In this document: piece after piece, positions 8,459 through 18,422 of the stretch
Numbering within the stretch: position 1 is the first letter of the stretch
Layout: every line of letters starts with the position of its first letter
Origin: Lysobacteraceae bacterium NML93-0399
GTDB lineage: Bacteria; Pseudomonadota; Gammaproteobacteria; Xanthomonadales; Xanthomonadaceae
Direction of reading: 5' to 3'
DNA: 64,000 nt
NCBI GenBank assembly: GCA_002307375.1
Contig: NTJI01000001.1
Coordinates: forward strand, 1,178,001 to 1,242,000
Translations under genes and position numbers: made by a program
Notes under the pieces: generated by a model
What the model saw: the letters and a program-made list of their open reading frames with translations, nothing else
Told to the model about the DNA's origin: nothing
The model's database searches: none

Positions 8459-9045
8459 TCAGAGGATGCGCGCGGCTTCGTCGAACGGCAGACGCGGCGA
8501 GCGCGGGAAGATCGTCGACGGATCGCCCTTGCCCAGGTTGATCAGGAAGTTGGACTTGATCGTGGTGCCGGCGAAAAAGGCCGCGTCGACCTTGGCATTG
8601 TCGAAGCCCGACATCGCGCCGGTGTCCAGACCCAGCGCGCGCGCGGCCATGATCAGGTAGGCGCCCTGCAGCGTGCCGTTGCGGAATGCCGGCGCCTCGC
8701 GGTTCTCGCGCGGACCTTCGAACCAGCTCTTGGCGTCGGTGTGCGGGAACAGGAACGGCAGCTTCTCGTGGAAGTCCTCGTCGTGGGCGACGATCACCAC
8801 GACCGGCGCGGACACGGTCTTGTCGTAGTTGCCCTCGCTCAGCGCGGGACCGAGCTTGGCCTTGGCCTCGTCCGATTTCACGAACACGAAGCGCGCGGGC
8901 GACGAGTTGGCCGAGGTCGGCGCGAACTTCAGCAGGTCGTAGAGCTGGTGCAGCGTCTCGTCGCTGATCTCGCCGGTGAAGCCGTTATAGGTACGGGCGG
9001 TGCGGAACAGCTGGTCGAGCGCGGCATCGGACAGGGTGTCGGTCA
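8459..9045 (-). CDS. Nitroreductase-family malonic semialdehyde reductase (RutE-like)
   Basis: The 195-residue flavoprotein matches the RutE/HadB-like nitroreductases: N-terminal [20 protein letters not shown], then [19 protein letters not shown] for FMN binding, and [21 protein letters not shown] at the C-terminus. These enzymes reduce 3-oxopropanoate (malonic semialdehyde) to 3-hydroxypropanoate with NAD(P)H. The start at 9043-9045 is preferred over the ATG seven bases upstream because GAGG is then about 6 bp away. No other rut gene is nearby, so a role in pyrimidine breakdown is not supported by context. Confidence 0.85.
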
Positions 9046-9129
9046 TCGGCATCCTCGGAACAAGCGGGCGGGACGAAGGCCGCAGTGTAGAGTCCTGCGG
9101 CGGCGTGACCGGTGCGCCGGTCGGAACGG

Positions 9130-10113
9130 ATGATCACATACGTGGAACGTGGGCCAGGCGAAGCGCGGGATTACGTACGCATCTGGGCGGTCAGCGATGG
9201 CCGCGCCGGCAACGCGCGCCAGGCCGAGGCGCTGGCCGCCGCACTGTCCCCGCGCGCCGAGGCCGTGCATCTCGCACCGCGGGCGCCGTGGCGCTGGCTC
9301 GCGCCGCGCCGGCTGCCGGCGGCGGACCATGCATTCGGTGATGCCTATGCCGCGCGGCTCGACGGGGCACCGGACCTGGCGATCGGCTGCGGCCGTCAGG
9401 CGGCGCTGGCGACGCGCCTGGCCGGCACACGCGGCGCACGCACGGTGCAGATCCTCGATCCGCGCATCGATCCGCGGCGCTGGGATCTGGTCGTCGTGCC
9501 CGAGCACGACAGCCTGCGTGGCGAGAACGTGCTGGTCGCGCGCGGCAGCCTGCATCCGGTCGACGACGCCTGGCTGGCGGATGCACGCGCGGCGTTTCCC
9601 GCGCTCGGCGCCCTGCCCGGCCCGCGCATCGCCGTGCTGCTGGGGGGCGATTCCCGGCACGGACGTTTCGACGTGGCCGCGTTCGACGCCTTGGCGTCGC
9701 GGCTCGATGCACTCGTCGCGCGCGAAGGCGGCAGCCTGCTGCTGACCGCGTCGCGGCGCACGCCACCGGCCGTATGCGCCGCCTTGCGCAGGCGCTATGC
9801 AGGTCGCGCGGCGTGCGTGTGGGTCGATGCGCAGGATGGACCCAACCCGTATGCGGGCATGCTCGGCTGGGCGGACCGCATCGTCTGTTCCTGGGACTCG
9901 GTGAACATGTTGTCCGAGGCCTGTGCGACGCGGGCGCCGGTGTTCGTGTTCGCCCCCGGACAGCTCGACGGCGGTCCGCAACGCTTTGTCGAAGGCTTGA
10001 TCGCCGACGGCCGTGTGCGCCGGTTCGACGACACCCTGTCGGCGTTCGAGGTCACCCCGCTGCGCGAAACCGCCCGCATCGCCGCCGCGGTGCGCGAACG
10101 GCTGTCAGTGTAA
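9130..10113 (+). CDS. ELM1-family (DUF1022) protein
   Basis: The 327-residue protein contains the family opening [22 protein letters not shown] and the motifs [17 protein letters not shown] and [13 protein letters not shown]. Its homologue ELM1 is linked to mitochondrial fission in plants; in bacteria the fold looks like a GT-B glycosyltransferase of unknown substrate. ATG 9130 is used, with GTG 9112 as an alternative. The stop codon TAA (10111-10113) lies in the first bases of a REP-like repeat, so the repeat appears to define the C-terminus. Confidence 0.8.
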   Translation: MITYVERGPGEARDYVRIWAVSDGRAGNARQAEALAAALSPRAEAVHLAPRAPWRWLAPRRLPAADHAFGDAYAARLDGAPDLAIGCGRQAALATRLAGTRGARTVQILDPRIDPRRWDLVVVPEHDSLRGENVLVARGSLHPVDDAWLADARAAFPALGALPGPRIAVLLGGDSRHGRFDVAAFDALASRLDALVAREGGSLLLTASRRTPPAVCAALRRRYAGRAACVWVDAQDGPNPYAGMLGWADRIVCSWDSVNMLSEACATRAPVFVFAPGQLDGGPQRFVEGLIADGRVRRFDDTLSAFEVTPLRETARIAAAVRERLSV

Positions 10114-10427
10114 GCGCGCGCTTGCGCGCGAAGGCATTCGCGGGAACGCCTCATCGCGCGCAAGCGCGCTCCTGCAGGGAGCCTGGCCAGCGCAGGGTGC
10201 CGTGAGTCAGCACAGCCCCAGCAACTGGTCGAAGCGGTCGATCACCGCCAGCGCGCCGCCGCCGTGTAGGAGCGCGCTTGCGCGCGAGGGGCTTTGCTGG
10301 GAACGCCTCATCGCGCGCAAGCGCGCTCCTACAGGGAGTCCGGCTAGCGCGTCGGGCCGTGGGTCAGCGCAGCTCGAGCAACTGGTCGAAGCGGTCGATC
10401 ACCGCCAGCGCGCCGCAGCCGTGGAGA
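10109..10427 (+). repeat. Tandem duplication of a REP palindrome plus the gph 3' end (156-157 bp period)
   Basis: Two tandem units each contain a family 1 REP palindrome (10109-10176 and 10265-10333) followed by a copy of the last ~65 bp of gph (about 10200-10266 and 10358-10427). The second copy is the true gph end; the first is a detached, slightly diverged duplicate. The distance between matching points is 156 bp in the REP part and 157 bp in the gph part. This fills the 250-bp gap between the ELM1-like gene and gph. Confidence 0.85.
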
Positions 10428-11038
10428 TCGAATTCGCGCCGGTAGCCATAGCCCACCAGCACCAGCGGTGCGCCGGCGGCGTTCGCGGCGCCTGCATCGG
10501 CGCCCGAATCGCCGACCATCAGGCATTGCCCGATGTCGACGCCGAAACCTTCGGCCAGATGCAGCAACGGCAGCGGATGCGGCTTGCGTTCGGGCAGGTC
10601 CCCGGCGCCGAGGACGGCGTCGAAATACTTCGCGATGCCCAGCGCCTCGAGCAGCGGCGGCACGAACTGCGCGGGCTTGTTGGTGCACACGGCCATGCGC
10701 ACACCGTTTGCGCGCAGGGCGCTCAGGGTCGCCTCGACGCCCGGATACAGTCTGGGGTCGAGCAGCAGGCAATCGGCGTAGTGGCGCATGAAACGGGGCA
10801 TCACCGCATCGACGTCCTGCAGGTCGCCGGCATGACGCAGCGCCTGGGTGATCAACTGACGCGCGCCGTCACCGATCCAGCTGCGCACCGTGGCCTCGTC
10901 GACCTGTTCGTGCCCCAGTTCGGCCAGCAGCCGGTTGACGGCCGCGGCAATGTCGGATGCGCTGTCGACCAGTGTGCCGTCGAGATCGAACAGCACGACC
11001 GGCCAGGGAAATGCGTGGGGCGCAGCGGGGTCTGTCAT
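10364..11038 (-). CDS. gph: Phosphoglycolate phosphatase, HAD family
   Basis: The 224-residue protein has all HAD motifs: motif I VVLFDLDGTLVDSASDI, motif II VCTNKP, and motifs III/IV around KPHPLPLLHLAEGFG and MVGDSGADAGAA. It hydrolyses 2-phosphoglycolate, a product of DNA repair of 3'-phosphoglycolate ends, to glycolate. The ATG at 11036-11038 has an AGGA site about 6 bp upstream. Its 3' end was duplicated downstream together with a REP element (see the repeat at 10109). Confidence 0.92.
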   Translation of the reverse strand: MTDPAAPHAFPWPVVLFDLDGTLVDSASDIAAAVNRLLAELGHEQVDEATVRSWIGDGARQLITQALRHAGDLQDVDAVMPRFMRHYADCLLLDPRLYPGVEATLSALRANGVRMAVCTNKPAQFVPPLLEALGIAKYFDAVLGAGDLPERKPHPLPLLHLAEGFGVDIGQCLMVGDSGADAGAANAAGAPLVLVGYGYRREFDLHGCGALAVIDRFDQLLELR

Positions 11039-11186
11039 GGCGGTCCTGGCGATATCGGCACACGTGAAGCCGCCTAGTGTGCGGCATCGACGCTGCAACA
11101 CTGCGTTGGCGGCCCGGGCTTCACGCCGTGGCCTGGCTTGCCTATGCTCGCGGCCGCGGCGATGCGCCGTCCGCGAGGAATCCACG

Positions 11187-11486
11187 ATGTCGATCACCAC
11201 CACCGCGACCACGCCTTCCAACGACGCGCCGCGCCTGCTGCGCACGCTGTGCAACCACTGGCGGCACAAGTTCGAGATCACCCGCGACGACGAGGAAGGC
11301 CATGCCTTCATTCCCTTCCAGGGCGAGGACCACGGCGCCGATTTCTTCGTCGAGGACGGCACCCTGCGCATCGTGCTGACCCAGCCCAACGCCGAGGACA
11401 GCGAGCGCTACCAGACGGTCATCGAAAACCATCTCAACCGCTTCGCGCGCGACGAGACGCTGGCGTTCGACTGGCAGCCGGGCTGA
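11187..11486 (+). CDS. DUF2218 family protein
   Basis: A 99-residue protein with the DUF2218 pattern: RLLRTLCNHWRHKFEI near the N-terminus, a short beta region (GADFFVEDGTLRIVL), and NHLNRFARDETLAFDWQ at the end. The family is cytosolic and of unknown function, often next to metal-uptake genes in other species, which is not the case here. Start ATG 11187 has AGGA about 8 bp upstream. The gene stands alone between divergent gph and the antiporter. Confidence 0.85.
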   Translation: MSITTTATTPSNDAPRLLRTLCNHWRHKFEITRDDEEGHAFIPFQGEDHGADFFVEDGTLRIVLTQPNAEDSERYQTVIENHLNRFARDETLAFDWQPG

Positions 11487-11501
11487 TTCGGAATCTGCAC
11501 G

Positions 11502-11702
11502 TTCCCCCGCCAGCTGGGGTGAGAGATCCGCTTGCGTGGCACCACTGCGCGGATCGATCAAACGCCCGGTGCGCTGCGCCGGGCCGGCGAGGCTGGGATG
11601 GCAAACCCTACGGTCGCGAGACATGCGGGTTCGCGCATTGCCGGCCCCCTGTCCTCCACGTCTGACGGCCCGCCACAACCCTCTCCGTGCACGGGGAGGA
11701 CG
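11502..11702. repeat. Partial family 2 palindromic elements
   Basis: The 220-bp gap after the DUF2218 gene holds two degenerate pieces of the G/C-run hairpin family: CCCCCGCCAGCTGGGG near 11504-11519 and CCCTCTCCGTGCACGGGGAGG near 11679-11699. No gene or promoter could be supported here. Confidence 0.5.
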
Positions 11703-11707
11703 TCACA

Positions 11708-13339
11708 TCACCGGTACCGCGCCTCCAGCAGATCCAGATCGCGCACCAGTCGCCGCGCGATGTCGTCGGAGATTTCACGATGGCGTGCGAGTTCGTAGAT
11801 GCGTTCGCGCTCGGCGTGCAGGCCGGCCAGCCGCAGTGCACGCTCGGCCCCGTCGGCGCGCCGTAGCGCAGCCGCATCCACGCCGGCACTGGCCTCGCGG
11901 CGCAGACGCTCCTCGTACAGCGCCATGACCCGCACCGCTGCGCTCGCGTAGAGGTCGGGGTTCTCGCGCGCGGCCGGCAGCGCATGCTGGGCACGCTCGA
12001 CCGCGGCCACCGCAGCCACCGCGCCTTCGTGACGGGCGCGGTCGATCTCGCGTTCGTCTTCGCCGATCTCCGGGACCTCGAGCCCGCGCAGCAGACGCGG
12101 CAGCGCGAGACTGCCGAGCAGCAGCGACAGGATGATCACCGCCGCGGCGAGGAAGATCGCCAGGTCGCGGGTGGGAAACGGCGTGCCGTCGTCGAGCGCC
12201 AGCGGCAGGGTCAGCACGCCGGCCAGGGTGATCGCGCCGCGCACGCCCGCCAGCGACATCGCCGCCACCAGACGCACGCTGGGCCGACGCTCGCGCTCGC
12301 CACTGCGGTGCAGGCCGATGCGCAGCGACACCCACACCCAGGCGAAGCGCAGCGCGAGCAGGCTGCCCGAGATCGCCAGCACGTAGATCGCCAGCCACCA
12401 CGGCTCCACGTGGCCGGCCTCGCGCACCGAGCGCACCGCACGCTCGACGATCCACGGCAATTGCTCGCCCAGCAGCACGAAGATGATGCCGTTGAGCGAG
12501 AACTGCACGGTGTCCCAGACCGCGGCGCGCTGCACGCGGGTGGTCGCCAGTGCGCGGCCGCTGAGCTCGACGTAACTCATCGTGATGCCCGCCGCGACGG
12601 CGGCGAGAATGCCCGACGCGCCGATCTCCTCGGCCAGCAGGTAGGCGCCGAATGGCGTGAGCAGGCTGATCAGGATCGGCGTGCCGGCCTCCTCGCCGAA
12701 CACGCGCGAGAGCAGTGAATGGCCGCGATTGATACCGATGGTGAGCGCCGCGCCGACCGCAATGCCACCCAGCGCGAGCCACAGGAAGGTGAACGATGCG
12801 GCAGTGAGCGAGAACGTGCCGGTCAGCGCCGCGGCGACTGCAAAGCGGAAGCACACCAGACCCGAGGCGTCGTTGAGCAGCGATTCGCCTTCGAGGATGT
12901 GCATCACGCGCTTGGGAATCGGCGCGCGCGCGGCGATCGACGACACCGCCACCGGGTCGGTCGGCGAGAGGATCGCCGCCAGCGCGAATGCCACCGCCAG
13001 CGGCATCGCCGGGATCATCCAGTGGATCAGCAGGCCTGCGCCGATCACGGTGAACACCACCAGCCCCAGGGCCAGCTGCAGGATCACCCGGCGATCGCGG
13101 AACAGGCCGTTCTTGGGAATCCGCCAGCCGTCGAGGAACAGCAGCGGCGGCAGGAACAGCACGAAGAACAGGTGCGGGTCGAGCGTGACGCCCTGGCCGA
13201 ACACGCCGGCGATCGTCGCCCCCAGCGCGATCTGCACCAGCGGCAGGGGCAGCGGCAACCAGCGCGGCAGCACGCGGACCAGATATCCGCTGGCCAGCAC
13301 CGCCAGCAGCATCACCAGAACGACTTCGATCGAATGCAC
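11708..13339 (-). CDS. CPA1-family Na+/H+ antiporter
   Basis: The 543-residue protein has about 12 membrane segments (to about residue 410) and a soluble coiled tail of about 130 residues. The ion-binding ND region appears as ILSPTDPVAVSSI and GESLLNDASGLVCF, diagnostic for CPA1 exchangers such as NhaP and YjcE. It would exchange Na+ or K+ for H+ at the cytoplasmic membrane for pH and ion homeostasis. The start is GTG 13337-13339; upstream in-frame sequence is Arg/Cys-rich and unlike the family. Confidence 0.9.
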   Translation of the reverse strand: MHSIEVVLVMLLAVLASGYLVRVLPRWLPLPLPLVQIALGATIAGVFGQGVTLDPHLFFVLFLPPLLFLDGWRIPKNGLFRDRRVILQLALGLVVFTVIGAGLLIHWMIPAMPLAVAFALAAILSPTDPVAVSSIAARAPIPKRVMHILEGESLLNDASGLVCFRFAVAAALTGTFSLTAASFTFLWLALGGIAVGAALTIGINRGHSLLSRVFGEEAGTPILISLLTPFGAYLLAEEIGASGILAAVAAGITMSYVELSGRALATTRVQRAAVWDTVQFSLNGIIFVLLGEQLPWIVERAVRSVREAGHVEPWWLAIYVLAISGSLLALRFAWVWVSLRIGLHRSGERERRPSVRLVAAMSLAGVRGAITLAGVLTLPLALDDGTPFPTRDLAIFLAAAVIILSLLLGSLALPRLLRGLEVPEIGEDEREIDRARHEGAVAAVAAVERAQHALPAARENPDLYASAAVRVMALYEERLRREASAGVDAAALRRADGAERALRLAGLHAERERIYELARHREISDDIARRLVRDLDLLEARYR

Positions 13340-13468
13340 GGCAGCGGAACATCGGTGGCGGACAGGCGCGACACGATAGCGCGCCGCGCAGATCGTGCAG
13401 GGGCACTCACAGCGTCTGCGCAAACGAATCCTTAACCTGCCGCGCTTTCGCTGCACGGAGATTCCGGT

Positions 13469-15991
13469 ATGACGACGCCCTCGCCAACGGCCCGGCCCGC
13501 GCGCCGCCCGGCCGGCTGGCCGGCCCGCATCCTCGGCGCATTGCTGATCCTGCTCGGCCTGGTGCTGGGCGGCGGCGGCGGCTGGCTGCTGGCGATCGGC
13601 GGCAGCGCCTATTACCTGCTCGCCGGCATCGGCCTAGTCGTGTCAGGCGCCGGCATAGCGCTGGGCCGGCGCTGGGGCCTGATCTGGTTCGCCGTGGTGT
13701 TCGTCGGCACGCTGGTGTGGACGGCGTGGGAGTCGGGTCTGGACTACTGGCGATGGATCCCGCGACTGGGCCTGATGGTGGTGCTGGCGATCGCGGTGGC
13801 GCTGCTGGCGCCGCGCCTGTCGGGCGGACCGTCGCGCCGCGCGTCCTACATTGCCACCGGCGCCCTGGGCCTGGTCTTCGTGGCCGCATTCGCGCTGGCA
13901 TTCGCGCCCCATGGCGTGACGCGTGCCGACTGGAGCGCGCATCGCCCGCTGATGGTCGAGCCGCGCACCGCATCGAACGGCGGACAGCCCGCCGATGCAC
14001 CGGCCGACGGCGACTGGGGCGCGTATGGCCGCGACAACGCCGCCACCCGCTACACCCGCCTCGACCAGATCAACCGCGAGAACGTCAACCAGCTCGAGAA
14101 GGTCTGGACCTATCGCACCGGCGATCTGCCCGAACACCGCTGGGGCGCGGAAACCACGCCGCTGAAGGTCGGCGATGCGCTGTATCTGTGCACGGCGCGC
14201 AACATTCTGATCTCACTGGACGCGGCCACCGGCGAGGAACGCTGGCGCCACGATCCGCAGGTCGACGATGCCTACATTCCGTATACCGCCGCCTGCCGCG
14301 GCGTGGCCTTCTACGCCACGCCCGAGACCGCACCCGCGCAGCTCGCGAGCGATGCGTCGACGGCCGGATCCGATGGCGCCGGGCCGACGGTCGCCATCGC
14401 CAGCGGTCCGCGCGCCTGTGCGACGCGGGTCATCGAAGGCACGCTCGACGGGCGTCTGATCGCGGTCGACGCGCAGACCGGCACGCCGTGCGCGGACTTC
14501 GGCGACAACGGTCAGATCGACATCACCGAAGGCATGGGCGAGACGCCACCGGGTTATGTGTCGATCACCTCGCCGCCGACGATCGTGCGCGGCGTCGTGG
14601 TGACCGGCCACCAGGTGCTCGACGGCCAGCGTCGCTGGGCGCCGTCGGGCGTGATCAAGGGATTCGATGCGGTCACCGGCGAGCTGCGCTGGGCCTGGGA
14701 CATGGTGCGCCCTGACATCACCGGCCTGCCGCCGGAGGGCGAGACCTACACTCGCGGCACCCCGAACATGTGGACCATCGCCTCGGGTGACGAGGCGCTC
14801 GGTTACGTCTATTTACCGATGGCCAATTCCTCGGCCGACTACTGGAGCGGCTCGCGTCTTCCCGAGGAAGACGCCTACGCGACCTCGCTGGTGGCGCTCG
14901 ACGTGACTACCGGCCGGCCGGTGTGGAACTTCCAGACCGTGCACATTGACGTCTGGGACTACGACCTCGGTTCGCAGGCCACGCTGGTGGACTTCCCGAC
15001 CGATGCCGGCGCGGTGCCGGCGCTGGTGCTGCCGAGCAAGCAGGGCGACATGTACGTGCTCGACCGCCGTACCGGTCAGCCGCTGGTCGGTGTGGAGGAG
15101 CGTCCGGTGCCCGGCGGCGGCGTCGAACCCGAACGCCGCTCGCCCACCCAGCCGTTCTCGACCTACCACACGCTGGCCAAGCGCGATCTCACCGAACGGG
15201 ACATGTGGGGCATCACGCCGATCGACCAGCTCGCCTGCCGCATCCAGTTCCGCCATGCCAGCTACGACGGCATCTACACCGCGCCGACCGCCGAACGCCG
15301 GTTCGTGCAATACCCCGGCTATAACGGCGGCTCGGACTGGGGCGGCATCGCCATCGATACCGACCGGGGCGTGATCGTTGCCAACTACAACGACATGCCC
15401 AACTACAACCGGCTCATCACTCGCGACCGCGCCGACCGTCTGGGCTGGGTGCCGCGCGATGAGGGCGGCGATCCGGAAGTGCGCGGCGACAGCATGGGTT
15501 CGAGCGCCGAGGGCGCGGCCGATCCGCAGGCCGGTACGCCCTACGCCATCGACGTCAACGCCGGCTGGCGCCTGCCGTTTACCGGTCTGCTGTGCAAGCA
15601 GCCGCCCTACGGCGGCATCCGCGCCATCTCGCTCGCCACTGGTCGCACTGTGTGGGACCGCCCCTTCGGTACCGCGCGCAAGAACGGGCCGTTCGGCATC
15701 CCGTCGATGCTGCCCATCGACATCGGCACGCCCAACAACGCCGGCAGCGCGGTCACCGCGGGCGGCCTGGTGTTCATCGCCGCGGCCACGGACGACCTGA
15801 TCCGCGCGATCGACATCGAAACCGGCGAGACGCTGTGGAGCGACGTGCTCCCGGCCGGCGGCCAGGCCGGACCGGCCGTGTACGAGGTCGATGGCCGACA
15901 GTTCCTGGTGATCATGAGCGGCGGCCACCACTTCATGGAAACGCCCGCCGGCGACCAGGTCACCGCCTACGCCCTGCCGCGCCGGGAGTGA
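13469..15991 (+). CDS. gcd: Membrane-bound PQQ-dependent dehydrogenase (glucose/quinate/shikimate type)
   Basis: The 840-residue protein has four to five N-terminal transmembrane segments (about residues 20-150) and a periplasmic eight-bladed PQQ propeller, beginning with WGAYGRDNAATRYTRLDQIN. W-motifs recur (ALDVTTGRPVWNFQTVHIDVWDY and AIDIETGETLWSDVLPAG). Such enzymes oxidise aldoses or quinate in the periplasm and pass electrons to ubiquinone. Length is slightly above E. coli Gcd (796). The substrate is not certain. No PQQ biosynthesis genes are in the window, so the cofactor must come from elsewhere. Confidence 0.9.
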   Translation: MTTPSPTARPARRPAGWPARILGALLILLGLVLGGGGGWLLAIGGSAYYLLAGIGLVVSGAGIALGRRWGLIWFAVVFVGTLVWTAWESGLDYWRWIPRLGLMVVLAIAVALLAPRLSGGPSRRASYIATGALGLVFVAAFALAFAPHGVTRADWSAHRPLMVEPRTASNGGQPADAPADGDWGAYGRDNAATRYTRLDQINRENVNQLEKVWTYRTGDLPEHRWGAETTPLKVGDALYLCTARNILISLDAATGEERWRHDPQVDDAYIPYTAACRGVAFYATPETAPAQLASDASTAGSDGAGPTVAIASGPRACATRVIEGTLDGRLIAVDAQTGTPCADFGDNGQIDITEGMGETPPGYVSITSPPTIVRGVVVTGHQVLDGQRRWAPSGVIKGFDAVTGELRWAWDMVRPDITGLPPEGETYTRGTPNMWTIASGDEALGYVYLPMANSSADYWSGSRLPEEDAYATSLVALDVTTGRPVWNFQTVHIDVWDYDLGSQATLVDFPTDAGAVPALVLPSKQGDMYVLDRRTGQPLVGVEERPVPGGGVEPERRSPTQPFSTYHTLAKRDLTERDMWGITPIDQLACRIQFRHASYDGIYTAPTAERRFVQYPGYNGGSDWGGIAIDTDRGVIVANYNDMPNYNRLITRDRADRLGWVPRDEGGDPEVRGDSMGSSAEGAADPQAGTPYAIDVNAGWRLPFTGLLCKQPPYGGIRAISLATGRTVWDRPFGTARKNGPFGIPSMLPIDIGTPNNAGSAVTAGGLVFIAAATDDLIRAIDIETGETLWSDVLPAGGQAGPAVYEVDGRQFLVIMSGGHHFMETPAGDQVTAYALPRRE

Positions 15992-16058
15992 CGGCGCCGT
16001 CCAGAGACGGGGCGGCCGACAGCCTAGAATCGGGCGCCCCGTTTTACCTGGACCGGTC

Positions 16059-18113
16059 ATGGACAACCCCCTGCTCGACTTCTCCGGCCTGCCCCGTTTC
16101 GATGCGATCGAACCGGCGCACGTCCAGCCGGCCATCGACGCCCTGGTGACCGAAGCCGACACCGCGCTGGCGCTGGCCGGCCGCACGCAGCCTGTCGGCT
16201 GGGACAGCGTGGTGGTGCCGCTGGAGGATGCGACCGAGCGACTGGGCCGCGCCTGGAACCAGGTCGGCCATCTCAATGCGGTGGTCAATACGCCTGCGAT
16301 GCGCGAGGCCTACAACGCCGCGCTGCCGAAGGTGACGCGGTTCTTCAGCGCGCTGGGCCAGGACCAGGCGCTGTTCGCGCAGTACCAGGCACTGTCCGAC
16401 CAGGCCGACGCGCTGGGGCTCGATGCCCTGCAGCGGCGCGTGCTCGCCCATGCGCTGCGTGATTTCCGTCTGGGTGGCGCGGCGCTCGACGATGCGAAGC
16501 GCGCGCGCTTTGCCGAGATCCAGCAGGCGCTGGCCAAGGCCAGTTCCGAGTTTTCCGAACACGTGCTCGATGCCACCGATGCGTTCGCGCTGTACGTCGA
16601 GGATGCCGACGAACTCGACGGCCTGCCCGACGACGTGCTGGGCGCGGCGCGCAGCGCGGCCGAACGCGACGGGCGCCCGGGCTGGAAGCTCACCCTGCAG
16701 ATGCCCTGCTATCTGCCGGTGCAGACCTATGCGACGAATCGCGCCCTGCGCGAACGGCTGTATCGCGCCTATGGCCTGCGTGCATCGGAATCCGGGCCCG
16801 AGGCGCTCGACAACGGCCCGCTGATCACCCGCATCCTCGAACTGCGCAGCGAGAAGGCGCGCCTGCTGGGCCATGCCAACTACGCGGAACTCTCGCTGGC
16901 GACCAAGATGGCGACCGGTCCGGACGCGGTGCTGGCGTTCCTGCGCGACCTTGCCACGCGCGCGCGTCCACATGCGCAGCGCGACCGCGAGGCACTCGAA
17001 GCTTTCGCCCGCGACGCGCTCGGTATCGACACGCTCGAACCCTGGGACATCGCCTATGCCAGCGACCGGCTGCGGCAGTCGCGCTATGCGTATTCGGCGC
17101 AGGACGTGAAACGCTATTTCACCGAAGACCGGGTGCTGGCCGGCCTCTTCGATGTCATCGAATCGCTCTACGGCCTGCGTGTCGAACGCGACAGCGCACC
17201 GGTCTGGCACGCCGATGCGCGCTTCTATCGCCTCGTCGACGCTGACGGCACGCTGGTCGGCCAGTTCTATCTCGATCTCTACGCGCGCGAAGGCAAGCGC
17301 GGCGGCGCGTGGATGGACGACTGCCGCAACCGCCGTGCCACGTCCGGCGGCGTGCAGACACCGGTGGTGTATCTGGTCTGCAACTTCGGCCGCGGCGCCG
17401 GCGATGCACAGGCGACCTTCACCCACGGCGAGGTCATCACCCTGTTCCACGAGATGGGCCATGGCCTGCATCAGCTGCTGACGCAGGTCGATACGCTGCC
17501 CATCGCCGGCATCAACGGCGTGGAGTGGGATGCGGTCGAACTGCCGAGCCAGTTCATGGAGAACTTCTGCTGGGAGTGGGACCGCGTGCAGGCGATGACC
17601 GCGCACGTCGACACCGGCGAACCGCTGCCGCGCGATCTGTTCGACCGCATGCTGGCCGCGCGCAATTTCCAGAGCGGCCTGCAGACGCTGCGGCAGATCG
17701 AGTTCGCGCTGTTCGACATGCAGCTGCATGCGCACTTCGACGTCGCCAGCGACGACGTGCTCGCCCTGCTGGAGCGCGTGCGCGACGAAGTCGCAGTCAA
17801 CCGGACGCCGGCCTGGCACCGCTTCCCGCACCAGTTTTCGCACATCTTCGCCGGCGGCTACGCGGCCGGGTACTACAGCTACAAATGGGCCGAAGTGCTG
17901 AGCGCCGACGCCTACGCCGCGTTCGAGGACGCACCGGACCGCGTGGCCGACACCGGCGCGCGCTTCCGGGCCGAAGTGCTGTCGCGCGGCGGCAGCCGCG
18001 ATGCGATCGAGAACTTCCGTGCCTTCCGCGGACGGGAACCCGACATCGCGGCGTTGCTGCGGCACAGCGGGATGCAAGTCGGGTCAGCGGAATCCGCAGC
18101 ACAAGCGGAATAA
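16059..18113 (+). CDS. prlC: Oligopeptidase A, M3 metallopeptidase
   Basis: The 684-residue protein is full length for M3A oligopeptidases. The zinc site HEMGH lies at residues 464-468 within TLFHEMGHGLHQLL, with the third ligand in the downstream E-rich helix (VEWDAVELPSQFMENFCWEW). It degrades short peptides, including cleaved signal peptides, in the cytoplasm. The opening NPLLDFSGLPRFDAIEPAHV is typical. The final ten residues overlap a short run of AAGCGGAAT direct repeats, an odd, recent-looking tail. Confidence 0.95.
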   Translation: MDNPLLDFSGLPRFDAIEPAHVQPAIDALVTEADTALALAGRTQPVGWDSVVVPLEDATERLGRAWNQVGHLNAVVNTPAMREAYNAALPKVTRFFSALGQDQALFAQYQALSDQADALGLDALQRRVLAHALRDFRLGGAALDDAKRARFAEIQQALAKASSEFSEHVLDATDAFALYVEDADELDGLPDDVLGAARSAAERDGRPGWKLTLQMPCYLPVQTYATNRALRERLYRAYGLRASESGPEALDNGPLITRILELRSEKARLLGHANYAELSLATKMATGPDAVLAFLRDLATRARPHAQRDREALEAFARDALGIDTLEPWDIAYASDRLRQSRYAYSAQDVKRYFTEDRVLAGLFDVIESLYGLRVERDSAPVWHADARFYRLVDADGTLVGQFYLDLYAREGKRGGAWMDDCRNRRATSGGVQTPVVYLVCNFGRGAGDAQATFTHGEVITLFHEMGHGLHQLLTQVDTLPIAGINGVEWDAVELPSQFMENFCWEWDRVQAMTAHVDTGEPLPRDLFDRMLAARNFQSGLQTLRQIEFALFDMQLHAHFDVASDDVLALLERVRDEVAVNRTPAWHRFPHQFSHIFAGGYAAGYYSYKWAEVLSADAYAAFEDAPDRVADTGARFRAEVLSRGGSRDAIENFRAFRGREPDIAALLRHSGMQVGSAESAAQAE

Positions 18114-18150
18114 GCGGAATAAGCGCAGTCTCGCGCGCGCAGCTGCTCGA

Positions 18151-18310
18151 GCCCTCCCCCGCATTGCGAGGGCCGGTTGGGTGGGGGCAAGCCGTCCGCG
18201 CCGGCGCGCGGCCATGCGCGAATGGCGTCGCAACGCGCCTTGTAGGCGCGCGCTTGCGCGCGATGCGGCCTTCCCGACCAACGCTCCTCGCGCGCAAGCG
18301 CGCGCCTGCA
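18151..18310. repeat. Family 2 element followed by a REP family 1 palindrome
   Basis: In the 309-bp gap after prlC, 18151-18188 holds a family 2 hairpin (CCCTCCCCCGCATTGCGAGGG then GGTTGGGTGGGGGC). Further on, 18241-18263 and 18288-18310 form a 23-bp inverted repeat with one mismatch, the family 1 REP-like palindrome (core GCGCGCGCTTGCGCGCGA). Nothing else is recognisable in this gap. Confidence 0.8.
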
Positions 18311-18422
18311 CGGGGCAGGTGGAGCGGAACGCATGCGGCGCAGCGTTCTCCAACCGCTTCGCACGATCCCCTCACGCGCGCCCTGACAGCATCCGCCCGC
18401 GTCTCTTTCCGGAACCACCGTC

